Source: Microbacteriaceae bacterium PS02333 (lineage in GTDB: Bacteria > Actinomycetota > Actinomycetes > Actinomycetales > Microbacteriaceae). From it: 64,000 nucleotides of DNA. Of the stretch, positions 27,035 to 36,332 are shown in pieces; the first letter of the stretch is position 1; every line of letters starts with the position of its first letter. A program made the position numbers and the translations under genes. A model generated the notes under the pieces. The model saw only the letters and a list, made by a program, of their open reading frames with translations. It searched no databases and was not told the DNA's origin. The stretch lies in assembly GCA_029959665.1 (NCBI GenBank), contig JASCOI010000007.1, forward strand, positions 1 through 64,000, given 5' to 3'.

Positions 27035-27592
27035 CTACGCGAGCGCGCGCAAGGCGTCGGCGATCGTCGTCAGCGCCCGGTCGATCTCGTCGGCGACGCG
27101 GGCGTGCGTCGACTCCGAGCGACGGTAGGGGTCGTCGACGTCGTCGTCAGCGGGGTCGACCGGCGGGGCGACGGTGCCACGGAGTCGGGCGACCCGCTCG
27201 ACGAGCGCCTCCGGGGAGTGCACGTCGGCGAGGTCGGACGGCTCGAGCCCGTCGAGCACCCGCGCGAACTGCTTGATCGTGAACGCTCGCTTCGCGGCCC
27301 GCGGCGCGAGGCGGACGACGTCCGCCCGGTGCGAGCGCTCGGCGGTCAGCACGAGGTCGGCGCCGGCGGCGATCGACTCCGTCAGGTAGCGCGAACGGTG
27401 TGCGGACGGGTCGCCGCCGAGCCGGACGGACTGCTCGGCGGCCGCGCCGTCCATGGCCATGTCGTCCTGGGCGATGGTGCCGGCCGACTCGATGACGTAC
27501 GCCGACGCCGCCGAGCCGAGCCGAGCCTCCAGGACCTGTGCGCCCAGCGGTGACCGACAGATGTTGCCACTGCAGACGAACAGGATCCGCAT
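27035..27592 (-). CDS. Low-molecular-weight protein tyrosine phosphatase
   Basis: A 185-residue enzyme. The CX5R active-site loop is at the N-terminus (CSGNICRS, Cys7, Arg13), and a late DDPYRRSE supplies the general-acid Asp-Pro motif. Family members are 150-190 residues. Such phosphatases (Wzb, PtpA type) reverse BY-kinase phosphorylation or act in arginine dephosphorylation. The exopolysaccharide autokinase at 19701-21140 is the only tyrosine kinase in the window, so a pairing is plausible. The gene follows purA by 2 bp and is probably in its transcript. Confidence 0.92.
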   Translation of the reverse strand: MRILFVCSGNICRSPLGAQVLEARLGSAASAYVIESAGTIAQDDMAMDGAAAEQSVRLGGDPSAHRSRYLTESIAAGADLVLTAERSHRADVVRLAPRAAKRAFTIKQFARVLDGLEPSDLADVHSPEALVERVARLRGTVAPPVDPADDDVDDPYRRSESTHARVADEIDRALTTIADALRALA

Positions 27593-27594
27593 CG

Positions 27595-28893
27595 TCAGGC
27601 CGCGTCCTGGCCGAGCAGGTCGTGACGGACGACGATCGCGTCACGGCCGGGGCCGACACCGATCGCCGAGATGCGTGCGCCGGACATCGCCTCGACCGCC
27701 AGGACGTACGCCTGGGCGTTCGCGGGGAGGTCCTCGAACGAACGGGCACCCGTGATGTCCTCGGTCCAGCCGGGGAAGTCCTCGTAGATCGGCTTCGCGT
27801 GGTGGAAGTCCGACTGCGAGACGGGGACCTCGTCCACGCGTTCGCCGTCGACCTCGTACGCGACGCACACGGGGATGGTCTCCAGCCCGGTCAGCACGTC
27901 GAGCTTCGTGAGCACGAAGTCCGTCACGCCGTTGATGCGCGCCGTGTACCGGGCGATCGGGGCGTCGTACCAGCCACAGCGACGCGGACGACCGGTCGTG
28001 GTGCCGAACTCGAAGCCGTTCGCGCGGAGGAACTCCCCCGACTCGTCGAACAGTTCGGTCGGGAACGGTCCGGCGCCGACGCGGGTCGTGTACGCCTTGA
28101 CGATGCCGATGACGCGCTGGATCTTCCCCGGGCCGATGCCCGAACCGGTCGCCGCGCCACCCGCGGTCGCCGACGAGGACGTGACGAACGGGTACGTGCC
28201 GTGGTCGACGTCGAGCATGGTCGCCTGACCGGCCTCGAACAGGACGGTCTCGCCCCGCTCGAGGGCACGGTGGATCTCGAGGGCCGTGTCCGCGACCATC
28301 GGGCGCAGGCGCTCGGCGAAGGACAGCAGCGACTCGACGACCTCTTCGGGGTCGATCGCGCGACGGTTGAAGACCTTCACCAGCAGGTGGTTCTTCTGGT
28401 CGAGGGCTGCTTCGACCTTCTGGCGCAGGATGTTCTCGTCGAAGATGTCCTGGATGCGGATGCCGACGCGGTTGATCTTGTCCGCGTAGCTCGGGCCGAT
28501 GCCACGACCGGTGGTGCCGATCTGCCGCTTGCCGAGGAAGCGCTCCGTCACCTTGTCGATGGTGCGGTGGTAGTGCGTGATGACGTGGGCGTTCGCCGAG
28601 ACGCGGAGCTTCGAGACGTCGACGCCGCGGGCCTTCAGCGCGTCGAGCTCCTGGAAGAGGACCTCGAGGTCGACGACGACGCCGTTGCCGATCACGGGCG
28701 TGACACCGGGGGTCAGGATGCCGGACGGCAGCAGGTGGAGCGCGTACTTCTCGCCGCCGACGACCACGGTGTGCCCGGCGTTGTTGCCGCCGTTGAACTT
28801 GACGACGTAGTCGATGCGGCTGCCGAGGAGGTCGGTCGCCTTCCCCTTGCCCTCGTCACCCCACTGGGCGCCGATGATGACTGCTGCGGGCAT
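27595..28893 (-). CDS. purA: Adenylosuccinate synthetase
   Basis: A 432-residue enzyme joining IMP and aspartate with GTP to form adenylosuccinate, the first step from IMP to AMP. It has the P-loop signature QWGDEGKGK at residue ~10, [10 protein letters not shown], the [12 protein letters not shown] motif and the [11 protein letters not shown] substrate loop near residue 300. The length is normal for PurA. The start is the ATG at 28893. This is core metabolism set between accessory genes, and it is co-directional with the phosphatase downstream. Confidence 0.98.
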   Translation of the reverse strand: MPAAVIIGAQWGDEGKGKATDLLGSRIDYVVKFNGGNNAGHTVVVGGEKYALHLLPSGILTPGVTPVIGNGVVVDLEVLFQELDALKARGVDVSKLRVSANAHVITHYHRTIDKVTERFLGKRQIGTTGRGIGPSYADKINRVGIRIQDIFDENILRQKVEAALDQKNHLLVKVFNRRAIDPEEVVESLLSFAERLRPMVADTALEIHRALERGETVLFEAGQATMLDVDHGTYPFVTSSSATAGGAATGSGIGPGKIQRVIGIVKAYTTRVGAGPFPTELFDESGEFLRANGFEFGTTTGRPRRCGWYDAPIARYTARINGVTDFVLTKLDVLTGLETIPVCVAYEVDGERVDEVPVSQSDFHHAKPIYEDFPGWTEDITGARSFEDLPANAQAYVLAVEAMSGARISAIGVGPGRDAIVVRHDLLGQDAA

Positions 28894-29005
28894 CTGGTTC
28901 TCCTCACGTTGGCGGAGGACCTCACGCGACCGTCGGGCCGGTGGTCCACTCGACTCTATCGGACGACCCTCTTGTTGCGCGTTGTGGACAGCAATCGGAC
29001 GCTCT

Positions 29006-29046
29006 ACCCCCACAACGAGGGGTATTTGATTCCGACGTTGTACTAA
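29006..29046 (+). promoter_or_regulatory. Likely activator-dependent promoter of the secreted Ig-like protein
   Basis: A dyad ACCCCC-N6-GAGGGGT spans 29006-29023. A -10-like TACTAA is at 29041-29046. The hexamer 17 bp upstream of it is AGGGGT, the right half of the dyad, not a normal -35, which suggests an activator site overlapping the -35 position. The resulting leader would be ~200 nt and contains GC-rich hairpins, such as GCCGCAC/GTGCGGC at 29136-29156. The rest of 28894-29254 shows no gene. Confidence 0.45.
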
Positions 29047-29254
29047 ATCCGGACGACGACGTAGCTTGCTCGGAGAAGCGCCGCGTTCCCGGCGGCGCGC
29101 ACCACCCAGCCCGGCGTCCCTGCGCGCGGGTGTCTGCCGCACGGCACACGTGCGGCGCTTCCGGCGCGCCCGCGTGCCGGACCGCGATCCCGCACGAACC
29201 ACGTCACGGGACGCACCACGATCGTGCCCCTGCGGCACAGAACTGAGTTCACCG

Positions 29255-30562
29255 ATGAACAAGGCCCTCTGGAGCAAGAAGGCACTGGCCGTCCCGGCCT
29301 GCGCCGCGATCATGATCGGCGGCCTCACGCTCGCCGCCACCCCCGCCAACGCCGACCCGGCCGACCTCTCGGTCACGAGCTCCTCGGTCTCCGGCCGCAC
29401 GCTCACGGTCACCGGCCACGGCACGCCGTCGGACTACATCCAGCTGTCCGAGGACTTCCGCAACACCCGCGAGACCATCCCGGCCAGCGGCGACTGGACG
29501 ATCACCTACACGATCCCCGGCACCGACACCGCTTCGCGCACGTACACCGTCCAGCAGCTGCTGCCGAACGGTCTGAACGACGACGGCTCGACCACGGTCA
29601 CGGCTGCACCCCAGGCCGAGGCACCGGCCTTCGCGATCACCAGCCACACGGTCTCCGGCCGCGCCGTCACGGTGTCGGGTACCGGCAACCCGGACAACAC
29701 GGTGCAGATCGACCCGCAGTCCGCCCCGATCGTGCGCCACCAGATCGCGGACGACGGCACCTGGTCGTTCACGTTCGACATCCCGGGCACCGACACCGAC
29801 TCGCACGAGTACACGGTCCTGGAGGAGAACAACAACTTCCAGATCCAGGCGCAGGGCAGCTTCACCGCTGCCGCTCAGGCGACCCAGGCCGACTTCTCGG
29901 TCACCAGCCCGAAGAACGGCGACAAGGTCGGCTCCCGCACCGTGACGTTCACCGGCACCGGCCAGGAGGGTGACCAGATCAACGTCCTCGACACCGACGG
30001 CAACCGCCTGGGTGGGTTCAACAACTTCGTGCGCGTCGGCGCCGACCAGACGTGGACCCTCACGGTGCCGTTCGCCGCGGACGCCGCCCAGCAGCAGACC
30101 GTGCGCGTCACGGACGTGCGCGGCGCTTCGGGTGCGGGCGACGTCACGCTCTCCATCACCCTGCCGGCAGCACAGACGGACAGCGCGCTGACGCTGATCA
30201 CCCCGAAGGACGGCTCGACGGTCGGCTCGCGCACGGTCACCTACACCGGCACCGGCACCCCCGGTGACGCGGTGGGCGTCTCGACGGCCGACGGTGAGAC
30301 GCTCGTCGCACCGGCGACCATCGTCGGCGAGGACGGGACCTGGACGACCACCGGGACCTTCTCCGACTCGGCCGCGGTCCAGCAGGACCTGGTCGTGACC
30401 GAGGTCGACCCCAGCGACCTCAGCGTCGTCGACACGATCGACTTCTCGATCACGCTGCCCACCGTCGCGACGACGCCGGGCACGACCCCCGGCACGACTC
30501 CGGCCGGCACCGCGCCCGTCGGCACCGCGCCCGTCAGCACCCTGCCGGTCGTCGCCGGCTAG
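29255..30562 (+). CDS. Secreted Ig-like repeat protein without a visible anchor
   Basis: A 435-residue secreted protein. The signal peptide is [20 protein letters not shown] with cleavage after NADP around residue 34. The mature part has four ~90-residue Ig-like units, recognisable by repeated xxVSGRTVTVTGTG or [12 protein letters not shown] starts and DGTWTxTxxxP middles. A Thr/Pro/Gly tail follows (residues ~400-430) and the protein stops at STLPVVAG. A sortase substrate would continue with a hydrophobic helix, which is absent. The start is the ATG at 29255. The structure resembles adhesive or biofilm proteins; the role is unknown. Confidence 0.82.
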   Translation: MNKALWSKKALAVPACAAIMIGGLTLAATPANADPADLSVTSSSVSGRTLTVTGHGTPSDYIQLSEDFRNTRETIPASGDWTITYTIPGTDTASRTYTVQQLLPNGLNDDGSTTVTAAPQAEAPAFAITSHTVSGRAVTVSGTGNPDNTVQIDPQSAPIVRHQIADDGTWSFTFDIPGTDTDSHEYTVLEENNNFQIQAQGSFTAAAQATQADFSVTSPKNGDKVGSRTVTFTGTGQEGDQINVLDTDGNRLGGFNNFVRVGADQTWTLTVPFAADAAQQQTVRVTDVRGASGAGDVTLSITLPAAQTDSALTLITPKDGSTVGSRTVTYTGTGTPGDAVGVSTADGETLVAPATIVGEDGTWTTTGTFSDSAAVQQDLVVTEVDPSDLSVVDTIDFSITLPTVATTPGTTPGTTPAGTAPVGTAPVSTLPVVAG

Positions 30563-30574
30563 TCACTCCGACAC

Positions 30575-30607
30575 GACGGGGGTGCGACCATCGGTCGCGC
30601 CCCCGTC
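30575..30607 (+). terminator. Hairpin terminator of the secreted Ig-like protein
   Basis: Arms of 15 nt (30575-30589 and 30593-30607) pair with one G-T wobble around a 3-nt loop, 12 bp after the stop codon. It separates this gene from the L,D-transpeptidase. Confidence 0.85.
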
Positions 30608-30646
30608 TTCCGGTGTCCCACGACCTCCCCCGCAAGGAACCGCACC

Positions 30647-31519
30647 ATGTCCCCTCGTTCCACCGGCGCCGCCGCCGTCTCGATCACCGCGGTCGCCGCT
30701 GCCCTGCTGCTCGCCCTGACCGGGTGCACGGCGACCCACGACACCGCGACCCCGAAGCACTCGGCCTCGGCGACGACGTCCGAAGCGCCGTACAAGGCAC
30801 CGAGTGCCACCGCCGTCGCCGCGCTGCCGGAAGCGAAGTACGACGCCGTGATCGGCAGCCTGATGCCCTACTACCAGGCGGACATCCCGAAGGCGGCGGA
30901 CGAGACCTACACGATCGCAGCCGACGCTCCGCTCTACGGCGACGACCACGAGACACCCGTCGCTCGCCTGGCGGCGAAGAACTTCCTCGGCGACCCGACC
31001 GTCATCGTGCCCGTCGCGGTCTCCGGCAGCTGGGTCGAGATCATGACGCCGGCACGGCAGGCACTCCCGTCGGCGGCACCGGACGGCGCCGCGGCCCAGA
31101 GTGCGGCGTGGATCCGCAAGAGCCTGCTCGAGGAGCACGCGAAGCTGACCGACCACGTGGTCATCGCGGTCAAGGCGCAGACCGTGTCGATCGTCGGCTC
31201 GGACGGCAAGACCGTCAAGGAGTTCCCGGCCGGCGTCGGCGCCGGCGGCACGCCCACCCCCACCGGCGTGATCGGGTACGTCCAGGCGCGCTACCTGGAC
31301 CCGGCACAGGGCCAGACGGTCCACGAGATCAACCTGACGACGCTGCACTCGTCAGCGGCCGACGAGCCGTACGGCGGCAACGACGGCGGCTTGATCGGCG
31401 TGCACTACGAATCCGTCGCGCGCGGTGCGGTCTCGCACGGGTGCGTTCGCCTCGACGGCACGGCCATCGACGCGATCAACGCACTCCCCCTCGGCACGGT
31501 CGTCCAGATCACGGCCTGA
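30647..31519 (+). CDS. L,D-transpeptidase lipoprotein
   Basis: A 290-residue lipoprotein. The lipobox LTGC is at residues ~25-28, with a Ser/Thr-rich linker, a small beta domain (~75-150) and a C-terminal YkuD catalytic domain. The catalytic motif is SHGCVRL with His264 and Cys266, and a GVHYES histidine precedes it. Such enzymes form 3-3 peptidoglycan cross-links or attach proteins to the wall. AAGGA lies 6 bp before the ATG at 30647. It is monocistronic, between two strong hairpins. Confidence 0.92.
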   Translation: MSPRSTGAAAVSITAVAAALLLALTGCTATHDTATPKHSASATTSEAPYKAPSATAVAALPEAKYDAVIGSLMPYYQADIPKAADETYTIAADAPLYGDDHETPVARLAAKNFLGDPTVIVPVAVSGSWVEIMTPARQALPSAAPDGAAAQSAAWIRKSLLEEHAKLTDHVVIAVKAQTVSIVGSDGKTVKEFPAGVGAGGTPTPTGVIGYVQARYLDPAQGQTVHEINLTTLHSSAADEPYGGNDGGLIGVHYESVARGAVSHGCVRLDGTAIDAINALPLGTVVQITA

Positions 31520-31540
31520 TCGCGAACCACGGGAACGACC

Positions 31541-31574
31541 GGGAGGCACGGTGCCAGCTGGCACCGCGCCTCCC
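31541..31574 (+). terminator. Hairpin terminator of the L,D-transpeptidase
   Basis: 16-nt arms (31541-31556, 31559-31574) pair with a single mismatch and a 2-nt gap at the apex, 22 bp after the stop codon. Confidence 0.8.
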
Positions 31575-31631
31575 GTCGCTCTCATCCACGGCCGCGACCC
31601 GATCGCGTCCGCGCGTCTCTTCTGCCGGGGA

Positions 31632-31796
31632 TCAGGACCGGAAGAAGTCTGCGTAACTCGGGTTCGTCATCGGGGCGTTGTGGCCCGGCTCGGCGAGCCG
31701 TTCGTTGACCATCGCCTGGATCACGTCCGGCGGGGTCAGGCCACGACGGCGCCACTCGACTGGGTTCTGCCGGAGCTGCGACAACGTGTTCTGCAT
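31632..31796 (-). CDS. Small ORF of 54 residues, unknown function
   Basis: A minus-strand reading frame from ATG 31796 to TGA 31632 that encodes MQNTLSQLRQNPVEWRRRGL and a further 34 residues ending PSYADFFRS. It is polar and basic in the first half, with no signal peptide or membrane helix. It is not recognised. Support comes from position. It sits alone between two terminators, and just upstream is an AT-rich stretch in a very GC-rich region (31817-31841) that looks like a promoter with a TAGTT-N5-AACTA dyad. No strong ribosome site is seen. Confidence 0.55.
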   Translation of the reverse strand: MQNTLSQLRQNPVEWRRRGLTPPDVIQAMVNERLAEPGHNAPMTNPSYADFFRS

Positions 31797-31821
31797 GGTC
31801 ACCACCGTGCCACCGATTTAC

Positions 31822-31836
31822 TAGTTTGTCTAACTA
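31822..31836 (-). promoter_or_regulatory. AT-rich TAGTT-N5-AACTA dyad before the 54-residue ORF
   Basis: Perfect 5-nt arms lie about 26 bp before the start codon. It is one of very few AT-rich stretches in the window, and its flanks on the minus strand (TTAGAC, TAGTAAAT) resemble promoter elements. The dyad shape resembles MarR-type operators, but the regulator is unknown. Confidence 0.4.
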
Positions 31837-31865
31837 CATATCCGCGACACGCACCCCAGCCGATC

Positions 31866-31920
31866 GAGGGAACAGAAAACGTCGGGCTGGATGACCCGAC
31901 CCGACGTCTTCTGTTCCCTC
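31866..31920 (-). terminator. Long hairpin terminator of the subtilase gene
   Basis: 21-nt arms (31866-31886, 31900-31920) with one mismatch and a 13-nt loop, 21 bp past the protease stop codon. The stem contains A-rich and T-rich runs, unusual here, which could provide a release tract. Confidence 0.88.
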
Positions 31921-31941
31921 AGTGGGGCGCGCGGCGCACCC

Positions 31942-34900
31942 CTACTTGCGCGTCACCTTCGCGGTGGACGCCGAGGTCGCGGTGCCGTCCTGGTACCCCT
32001 TCGCCGACGCGGTCACCCGCACCTGGAAGCGGTGTCCGACGTCACCGGTGCCCAGCTTGTACTTCGCGCCGTCCGCGCCCGTGACGACCTCACCGTCACG
32101 CAGCCACTCGTAGGAGTAGCTGACGCCGCGGGCGTTCCAGGAGCCGTGCTGCGCGGTCAGCTTCTTGCCGACCTTCGGCGTGCCGGACACCGTGACCGTG
32201 CTGCCCTCGCGGAGCGCCAGCTTCGGCGCAGCGACCGTCGCCGACACCGTGTCCACCTGGTCACCGACCGCGTTGTGCAGGTGCAGCAGCAGCACGCTCG
32301 CGGACGAGGTACCAGCGGAGCGGGTCACCGGGATCGAGCCGCTGTCCGGGAAGAGGACTCCCCCGAACGACAGCGCCGGAGCGGACGGGTCGAACGTCGC
32401 GGACTTGGTGTCGTCGACCACGTACGAGCCGCTCGTCGCGAGTGCCGGTGCGTACGCCGACTCGGTGAGCACCGAGTAGTCGAACGCGCCGGTGACACCG
32501 ATCGCCTCCTGCGAGACGGTCAGCACCTTCACCGCGCTGTCGAACGTGTTGACGTCCTGACCCGGTGCCCCGCCGTTGAGCGGCTGCGAGTCGAGCGTCG
32601 CACCGGTGGCGAGGTCGATCGTCGTCGCGAACGTGGCGTCCACCGTGGCCGACTTGGCGTCGTACACCAGGTAGTCCGGCGTGCCGTCACGGTCGGCGTC
32701 GATGAGCACCTCGACGTTGGTCACGGCACCGGGGTTGGCGTCGGGACCGGTCGTCTGGACGCCGAACGCCAGCGTGCCGTCCGACGCGTTCGCGCCGTAG
32801 GCCCTGATGTCCGCCGCCTGGAGCGACTGCTTCGCCGAACCGTCCGGGAACGACTCCTGCGGGTCGGTCCCGCCGAGGACGAACGGGGCCACGAGGGCTC
32901 CGGTCACACCGCGGCCGGCCAGGGCGATCGAGGACTCGGTCGAGTCGCTCTCGAAGGACACGTCCGAACCGTGCACGGCACTCACCGGCTTCGGCGCGGC
33001 GTAGGTGCCGATCCGCAGCGGGTTGAACTTCTTGTCGGTCGGCGTGAACGTGACGAGACCGGTCGCAGCGGAGACGAACTCGCGCTGGTACCCGAGCGTC
33101 GTCGACTCCTGCGTCGGGTCGATGGTGCGCCCGACCTTCGCGGGGTCGGCGATCGTCATCGTCAGGGTGACGGTGGCGGTGCCGTGCGGCACGACCGTGA
33201 CGCGCTGCTTGTCGATCGAGAACGCGACGCCGGCCTGCGCGACGCGGGACTCGTAGGCCACGTCGTACGTGTGCGGCCGACCGTCGGTGTTCTTGATCTG
33301 CAGCGTGCGCTTCTCGGTGGTCGGCGAGGCGACCTCGACGACACCGAACGACGCTGTGACGAGCTGGTCGTTCTCGACGCTGCGCACCGTGGTGCCGGCG
33401 GTGACCGCCTGCAGCGCGTCGACACGGCCGGTCCCCTGCCGGAGCAGGGTCGCGTTCCCGTCGCCGTCCCGCACGTCGTGCGTCGCGGTGTTCATGATCG
33501 TCGCCTTGACATCCGGTGCCGACCACGTCGGGTGCGACTCGAACGTCAGCGCGGCGATGCCCGCCACGTCCGGCGTCGCCATCGAGGTGCCGCTCATCGA
33601 CATGCGTCCGTCACCGGTGCCGTTGGCCGCGGAGATCACGTTGACCCCGGGGCCGGCGACGTCCGGCTTGACGATGTCGTCGAACGACCCGTGGACACCA
33701 CGGCTGGTGAACTGCGCGAGCGTGTTCACGGCGTCGGCGTCGGTCGCGAGCTGGAAGCCCTTGAGCTCGTCGGCGAACTTCACGTGCAGGGTCCCGGCCT
33801 GGGCAGCGGACTGGAGGCTCGCAGCACTGTCCGCCGTCAGCTCGGCACCCGGGATGGTCGCGTTCCCCGCGATCCCGCTGTCGAAGGTGTTGATCGTCCC
33901 GGCGAGCAGGACGCCGACTCCGCCGGCTGCCTGCACGTTGTTGAAGCGGACACCGGAGCCGCACTCGAGCGCACCGTCCGTCCACTTCAGCCAGACGACC
34001 TTGCCCTTGACCTTCGCGGCCTCGTCCGCGCTGAAGGCAGCGCAGCCGTCGACGTTCGTGGTCGGGACGGCGACGTCGCCCTCGACCGGCAGCGCGCCCT
34101 GGTAGTTCTGCGAGTACTGCGCACGGTAGGTCTTCGCGACGTCAGCGGGAGCGGTCGCCTGGACGCCGTCGTAGAGGCTCTGGCCGGTGGCGCTCGCGGC
34201 GACCGTCAGGGCTCCTTCGGCGTTGCCCGGCGAACCACCGATGTCGGTGAAGTCGTCGGCGTTGCCCGAGGCGATCACCGGCAGCACACCGCGGGCGGTG
34301 AGCGCGTCGATCTTGGCGTTGTCGGGGTCGTCCGGTGCGCCGTAGTCGGAGCCGAGCGACAGGTTGAGGACGTTGATGTCCTTGCCCTCGGTCAGTGCCT
34401 GGCCGACCCAGTCGAGCGCGGCACCCGTCACGTCGGTCGAACCGCCGCCGTCACCGAAGACCTTGAGGGCGTAGAGCCCGGCCTCCGGTGCGGTGCCGGG
34501 GCCGATCCACATGTCCTGCACGGACTGCGTGGTCAGCTTCTTGTAGTCCCCCTCGAAGGTCTTCTTGTCGGCGTCGAGGCCGTACCCGGCGATGGTGCCG
34601 GAGACGTGGGTGCCGTGGTCGCCGCCCTTGCCGTCGATCGGGTTGTCGTCGGGCTTCGGGGTCGGGTCGTAGGCCGGGGAGGCCGGGTCCGCGTTGTACG
34701 TGGGGCCGGCGAAGTCGTAGCCGCCGAGGAACTTCTTCGCGTCGAACCAGCTGGGGTCCGGGGCGCTCGAGCTCGCGAGCGCCTGCTCGTACGCCTCCGT
34801 CGTGCCGGGGCCGCCGAAGTCCGCCTGCGTGTAGTCGAGGCCGGTGTCGAGCACGGCGACGTTCACGCCCTTGCCCGTGTGGCCGGTCTGCTGCCAGGCG

Positions 34901-35529
34901 TCGAGGGCGCGCGTGTAGACGTCGCTCGCCGCGTTCTTCGGGCTGACGCCGTCAGCGCCGGGCTTGACGACGTCGGGGTCGACGCCGCTCGGAGCCGCGT
35001 CGGCACGGTCGCTGACGGTCGGGTCGACGATCTTCTTCGGCGTGAGCGGGATGACGCTCTCGACGTCGGAGCGTTCCGCGACCTTGCGGAGCGCTGCCAC
35101 GTCGGCCACGACGGCGACACCGGGGACGGTGTACTCGGTCGTGTAGAGCTCGGTCGCGTCGGCGTCGGCGGACCGCACGGCGTCGCGGACGTCCTCGGTC
35201 GTCGACTTGATCGCCGACAGCCGCTGCTTCGCGGCGCCGGACGGGCTCTTCGACTGCGTGAGGTCACCGCCCTTCGCCTTGGCGTCCACGGCGAGCGCCC
35301 CCTCACCGGTCGTCCGCACGAAGGCGGCGATCGTCGTCTGGGGCTTCGCGCTCCGCAGCGGTGCCGACAGCTTGAGGTCGGCCGATGCGACACCGGCCGG
35401 CGCGGCAGACGCCGTACCACCGACGGCGAGACCGCCGCAGGTGAGGGCTCCGGCCGCGACGAGTGCGGTGACGACTCGGGTCATGCGTCTCGGGTTGGGG
35501 GTGTTCGGGTCCTGTGTTGCACGGTTCAC
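31942..35529 (-). CDS. Large secreted subtilisin-like (S8) protease
   Basis: A 1195-residue secreted protease. The start is GTG 35529 (VNRATQDP), because AGGAG lies 8 bp upstream; GTG 35538 would overlap that site. The signal peptide has an RR before its core, with cleavage after TASA. An I9-like propeptide follows (~60-150). The S8 catalytic residues are Asp228 (AVLDTG), His305 (DHGTHVSG) and Ser649 (SGTSMATP), with the oxyanion Asn in ASGN. A PA domain is inserted between His and Ser. Ig/Fn3-like domains fill ~700-1195, ending in an actinobacterial Ig-like module (SYEWLRDG). There is no sorting signal. It probably degrades extracellular or plant proteins (inference). Confidence 0.94.
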   Translation of the reverse strand: MNRATQDPNTPNPRRMTRVVTALVAAGALTCGGLAVGGTASAAPAGVASADLKLSAPLRSAKPQTTIAAFVRTTGEGALAVDAKAKGGDLTQSKSPSGAAKQRLSAIKSTTEDVRDAVRSADADATELYTTEYTVPGVAVVADVAALRKVAERSDVESVIPLTPKKIVDPTVSDRADAAPSGVDPDVVKPGADGVSPKNAASDVYTRALDAWQQTGHTGKGVNVAVLDTGLDYTQADFGGPGTTEAYEQALASSSAPDPSWFDAKKFLGGYDFAGPTYNADPASPAYDPTPKPDDNPIDGKGGDHGTHVSGTIAGYGLDADKKTFEGDYKKLTTQSVQDMWIGPGTAPEAGLYALKVFGDGGGSTDVTGAALDWVGQALTEGKDINVLNLSLGSDYGAPDDPDNAKIDALTARGVLPVIASGNADDFTDIGGSPGNAEGALTVAASATGQSLYDGVQATAPADVAKTYRAQYSQNYQGALPVEGDVAVPTTNVDGCAAFSADEAAKVKGKVVWLKWTDGALECGSGVRFNNVQAAGGVGVLLAGTINTFDSGIAGNATIPGAELTADSAASLQSAAQAGTLHVKFADELKGFQLATDADAVNTLAQFTSRGVHGSFDDIVKPDVAGPGVNVISAANGTGDGRMSMSGTSMATPDVAGIAALTFESHPTWSAPDVKATIMNTATHDVRDGDGNATLLRQGTGRVDALQAVTAGTTVRSVENDQLVTASFGVVEVASPTTEKRTLQIKNTDGRPHTYDVAYESRVAQAGVAFSIDKQRVTVVPHGTATVTLTMTIADPAKVGRTIDPTQESTTLGYQREFVSAATGLVTFTPTDKKFNPLRIGTYAAPKPVSAVHGSDVSFESDSTESSIALAGRGVTGALVAPFVLGGTDPQESFPDGSAKQSLQAADIRAYGANASDGTLAFGVQTTGPDANPGAVTNVEVLIDADRDGTPDYLVYDAKSATVDATFATTIDLATGATLDSQPLNGGAPGQDVNTFDSAVKVLTVSQEAIGVTGAFDYSVLTESAYAPALATSGSYVVDDTKSATFDPSAPALSFGGVLFPDSGSIPVTRSAGTSSASVLLLHLHNAVGDQVDTVSATVAAPKLALREGSTVTVSGTPKVGKKLTAQHGSWNARGVSYSYEWLRDGEVVTGADGAKYKLGTGDVGHRFQVRVTASAKGYQDGTATSASTAKVTRK

Positions 35530-35621
35530 TGGGCGCACTCCTGGCTCCGTCCGTGTTGCTTGGGAATTGCTCAGAAGCTATGTGCTGCTGCTCAGGTGCG
35601 GGAGTCGGCACTTTGGGGGAC

Positions 35622-35638
35622 GTCCCCCGTTCGGGGGT
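35622..35638. promoter_or_regulatory. Palindromic motif GTCCCCCGTTCGGGGGT upstream of the subtilase
   Basis: A 17-nt dyad that differs from the motif upstream of the giant adhesin (58609-58625) at three positions, with the 14-nt dyad GGGGGACGTCCCCC overlapping it at 35615-35628. It lies 93-109 bp before the subtilase start and 44-60 bp before the TetR start, so either gene could be the target. Confidence 0.5.
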
Positions 35639-35653
35639 ACCCCTTCCTGCAAT

Positions 35654-35673
35654 CTTGCACAGTGGTGTGCAAG
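35654..35673 (+). promoter_or_regulatory. TetR autoregulatory operator CTTGCACA-N4-TGTGCAAG
   Basis: A perfect 8-4-8 palindrome immediately before the TetR gene and overlapping a plausible -10 region (TATTAC, 35675-35680). The size and position are typical of TetR operators. The promoter would give a very short or leaderless mRNA. Confidence 0.7.
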
Positions 35674-35681
35674 TTATTACG

Positions 35682-36332
35682 ATGGGTGGCGTGACCAGTC
35701 CTGACGCCCCAGTCCGCGCTCCGCGCCGCGATGCGACCGAGAACCGGGCCGCACTGCTCGACGCCGCGAAGACCGCCCTGCAGCGGGACCCGGACGCCTC
35801 GATCGAGTCGATCGCGGCCGTCGCCGGGCTCTCCCGTCGTGCGGTCTACGGACATTTCCCTTCCCGCGACGACCTCGTCCGGGCCGTCGTCACCGCCGGG
35901 GCGTCCCGGATCGCCGCCGCGATGCCGACTTCCTCGGACCTCCGCGACCTGCCCCCTGCCGCCCGCATCGCCGCAATCGCGGTCACCCTCTGGTCCGAGG
36001 TCTCGCACGTCCGATCGATGGCCCGCATCGCGGTCAGGAGCCCGTTCGGCGAGTCCGTCGCCGAGGTGTTCGCACCGCTCCGGGCGCAGGTCCGCGATGC
36101 GTGCGCGCTCGGGATCGCCGAGGGCTCGATGCGCGACGACGTCGACGCCGCCACGCTCGGCCGGCTGGTCGAGGGGGCCTGCATCGCCGTCCTCGACGAA
36201 GCCACCCGTTCCGCCACCCCGGACGACGAGGGGCGCAGGATGGTCGTCATCTCGGCACTCGGGATGGCCGGCATCGACTGGCGCACCGCACTCCTCACCG
36301 AACCCATCAGCTCCGAAGAGGACCTCGCATGA
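35682..36332 (+). CDS. TetR/AcrR-family regulator of the YhgE/Pip operon
   Basis: A 216-residue repressor. The N-terminal helix-turn-helix is at residues ~20-70 (AALLDAAKTAL, IESIAAVAGLSRRAVYGHF), with a helical ligand domain after it. The start is the ATG at 35682; GTG 35691 (VTSPDAP) is possible and fits a leaderless transcript. It overlaps the next gene by 4 bp and is preceded by a perfect 20-bp palindrome, so it most likely represses its own three-gene operon. The ligand is unknown. Confidence 0.9.
   Translation: MGGVTSPDAPVRAPRRDATENRAALLDAAKTALQRDPDASIESIAAVAGLSRRAVYGHFPSRDDLVRAVVTAGASRIAAAMPTSSDLRDLPPAARIAAIAVTLWSEVSHVRSMARIAVRSPFGESVAEVFAPLRAQVRDACALGIAEGSMRDDVDAATLGRLVEGACIAVLDEATRSATPDDEGRRMVVISALGMAGIDWRTALLTEPISSEEDLA

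Noticed and set aside
30541-30607. Riboswitch near the Ig-like and L,D-transpeptidase genes
   Set aside because: The structure is a simple terminator hairpin right after a stop codon, with no aptamer-like conserved segments.
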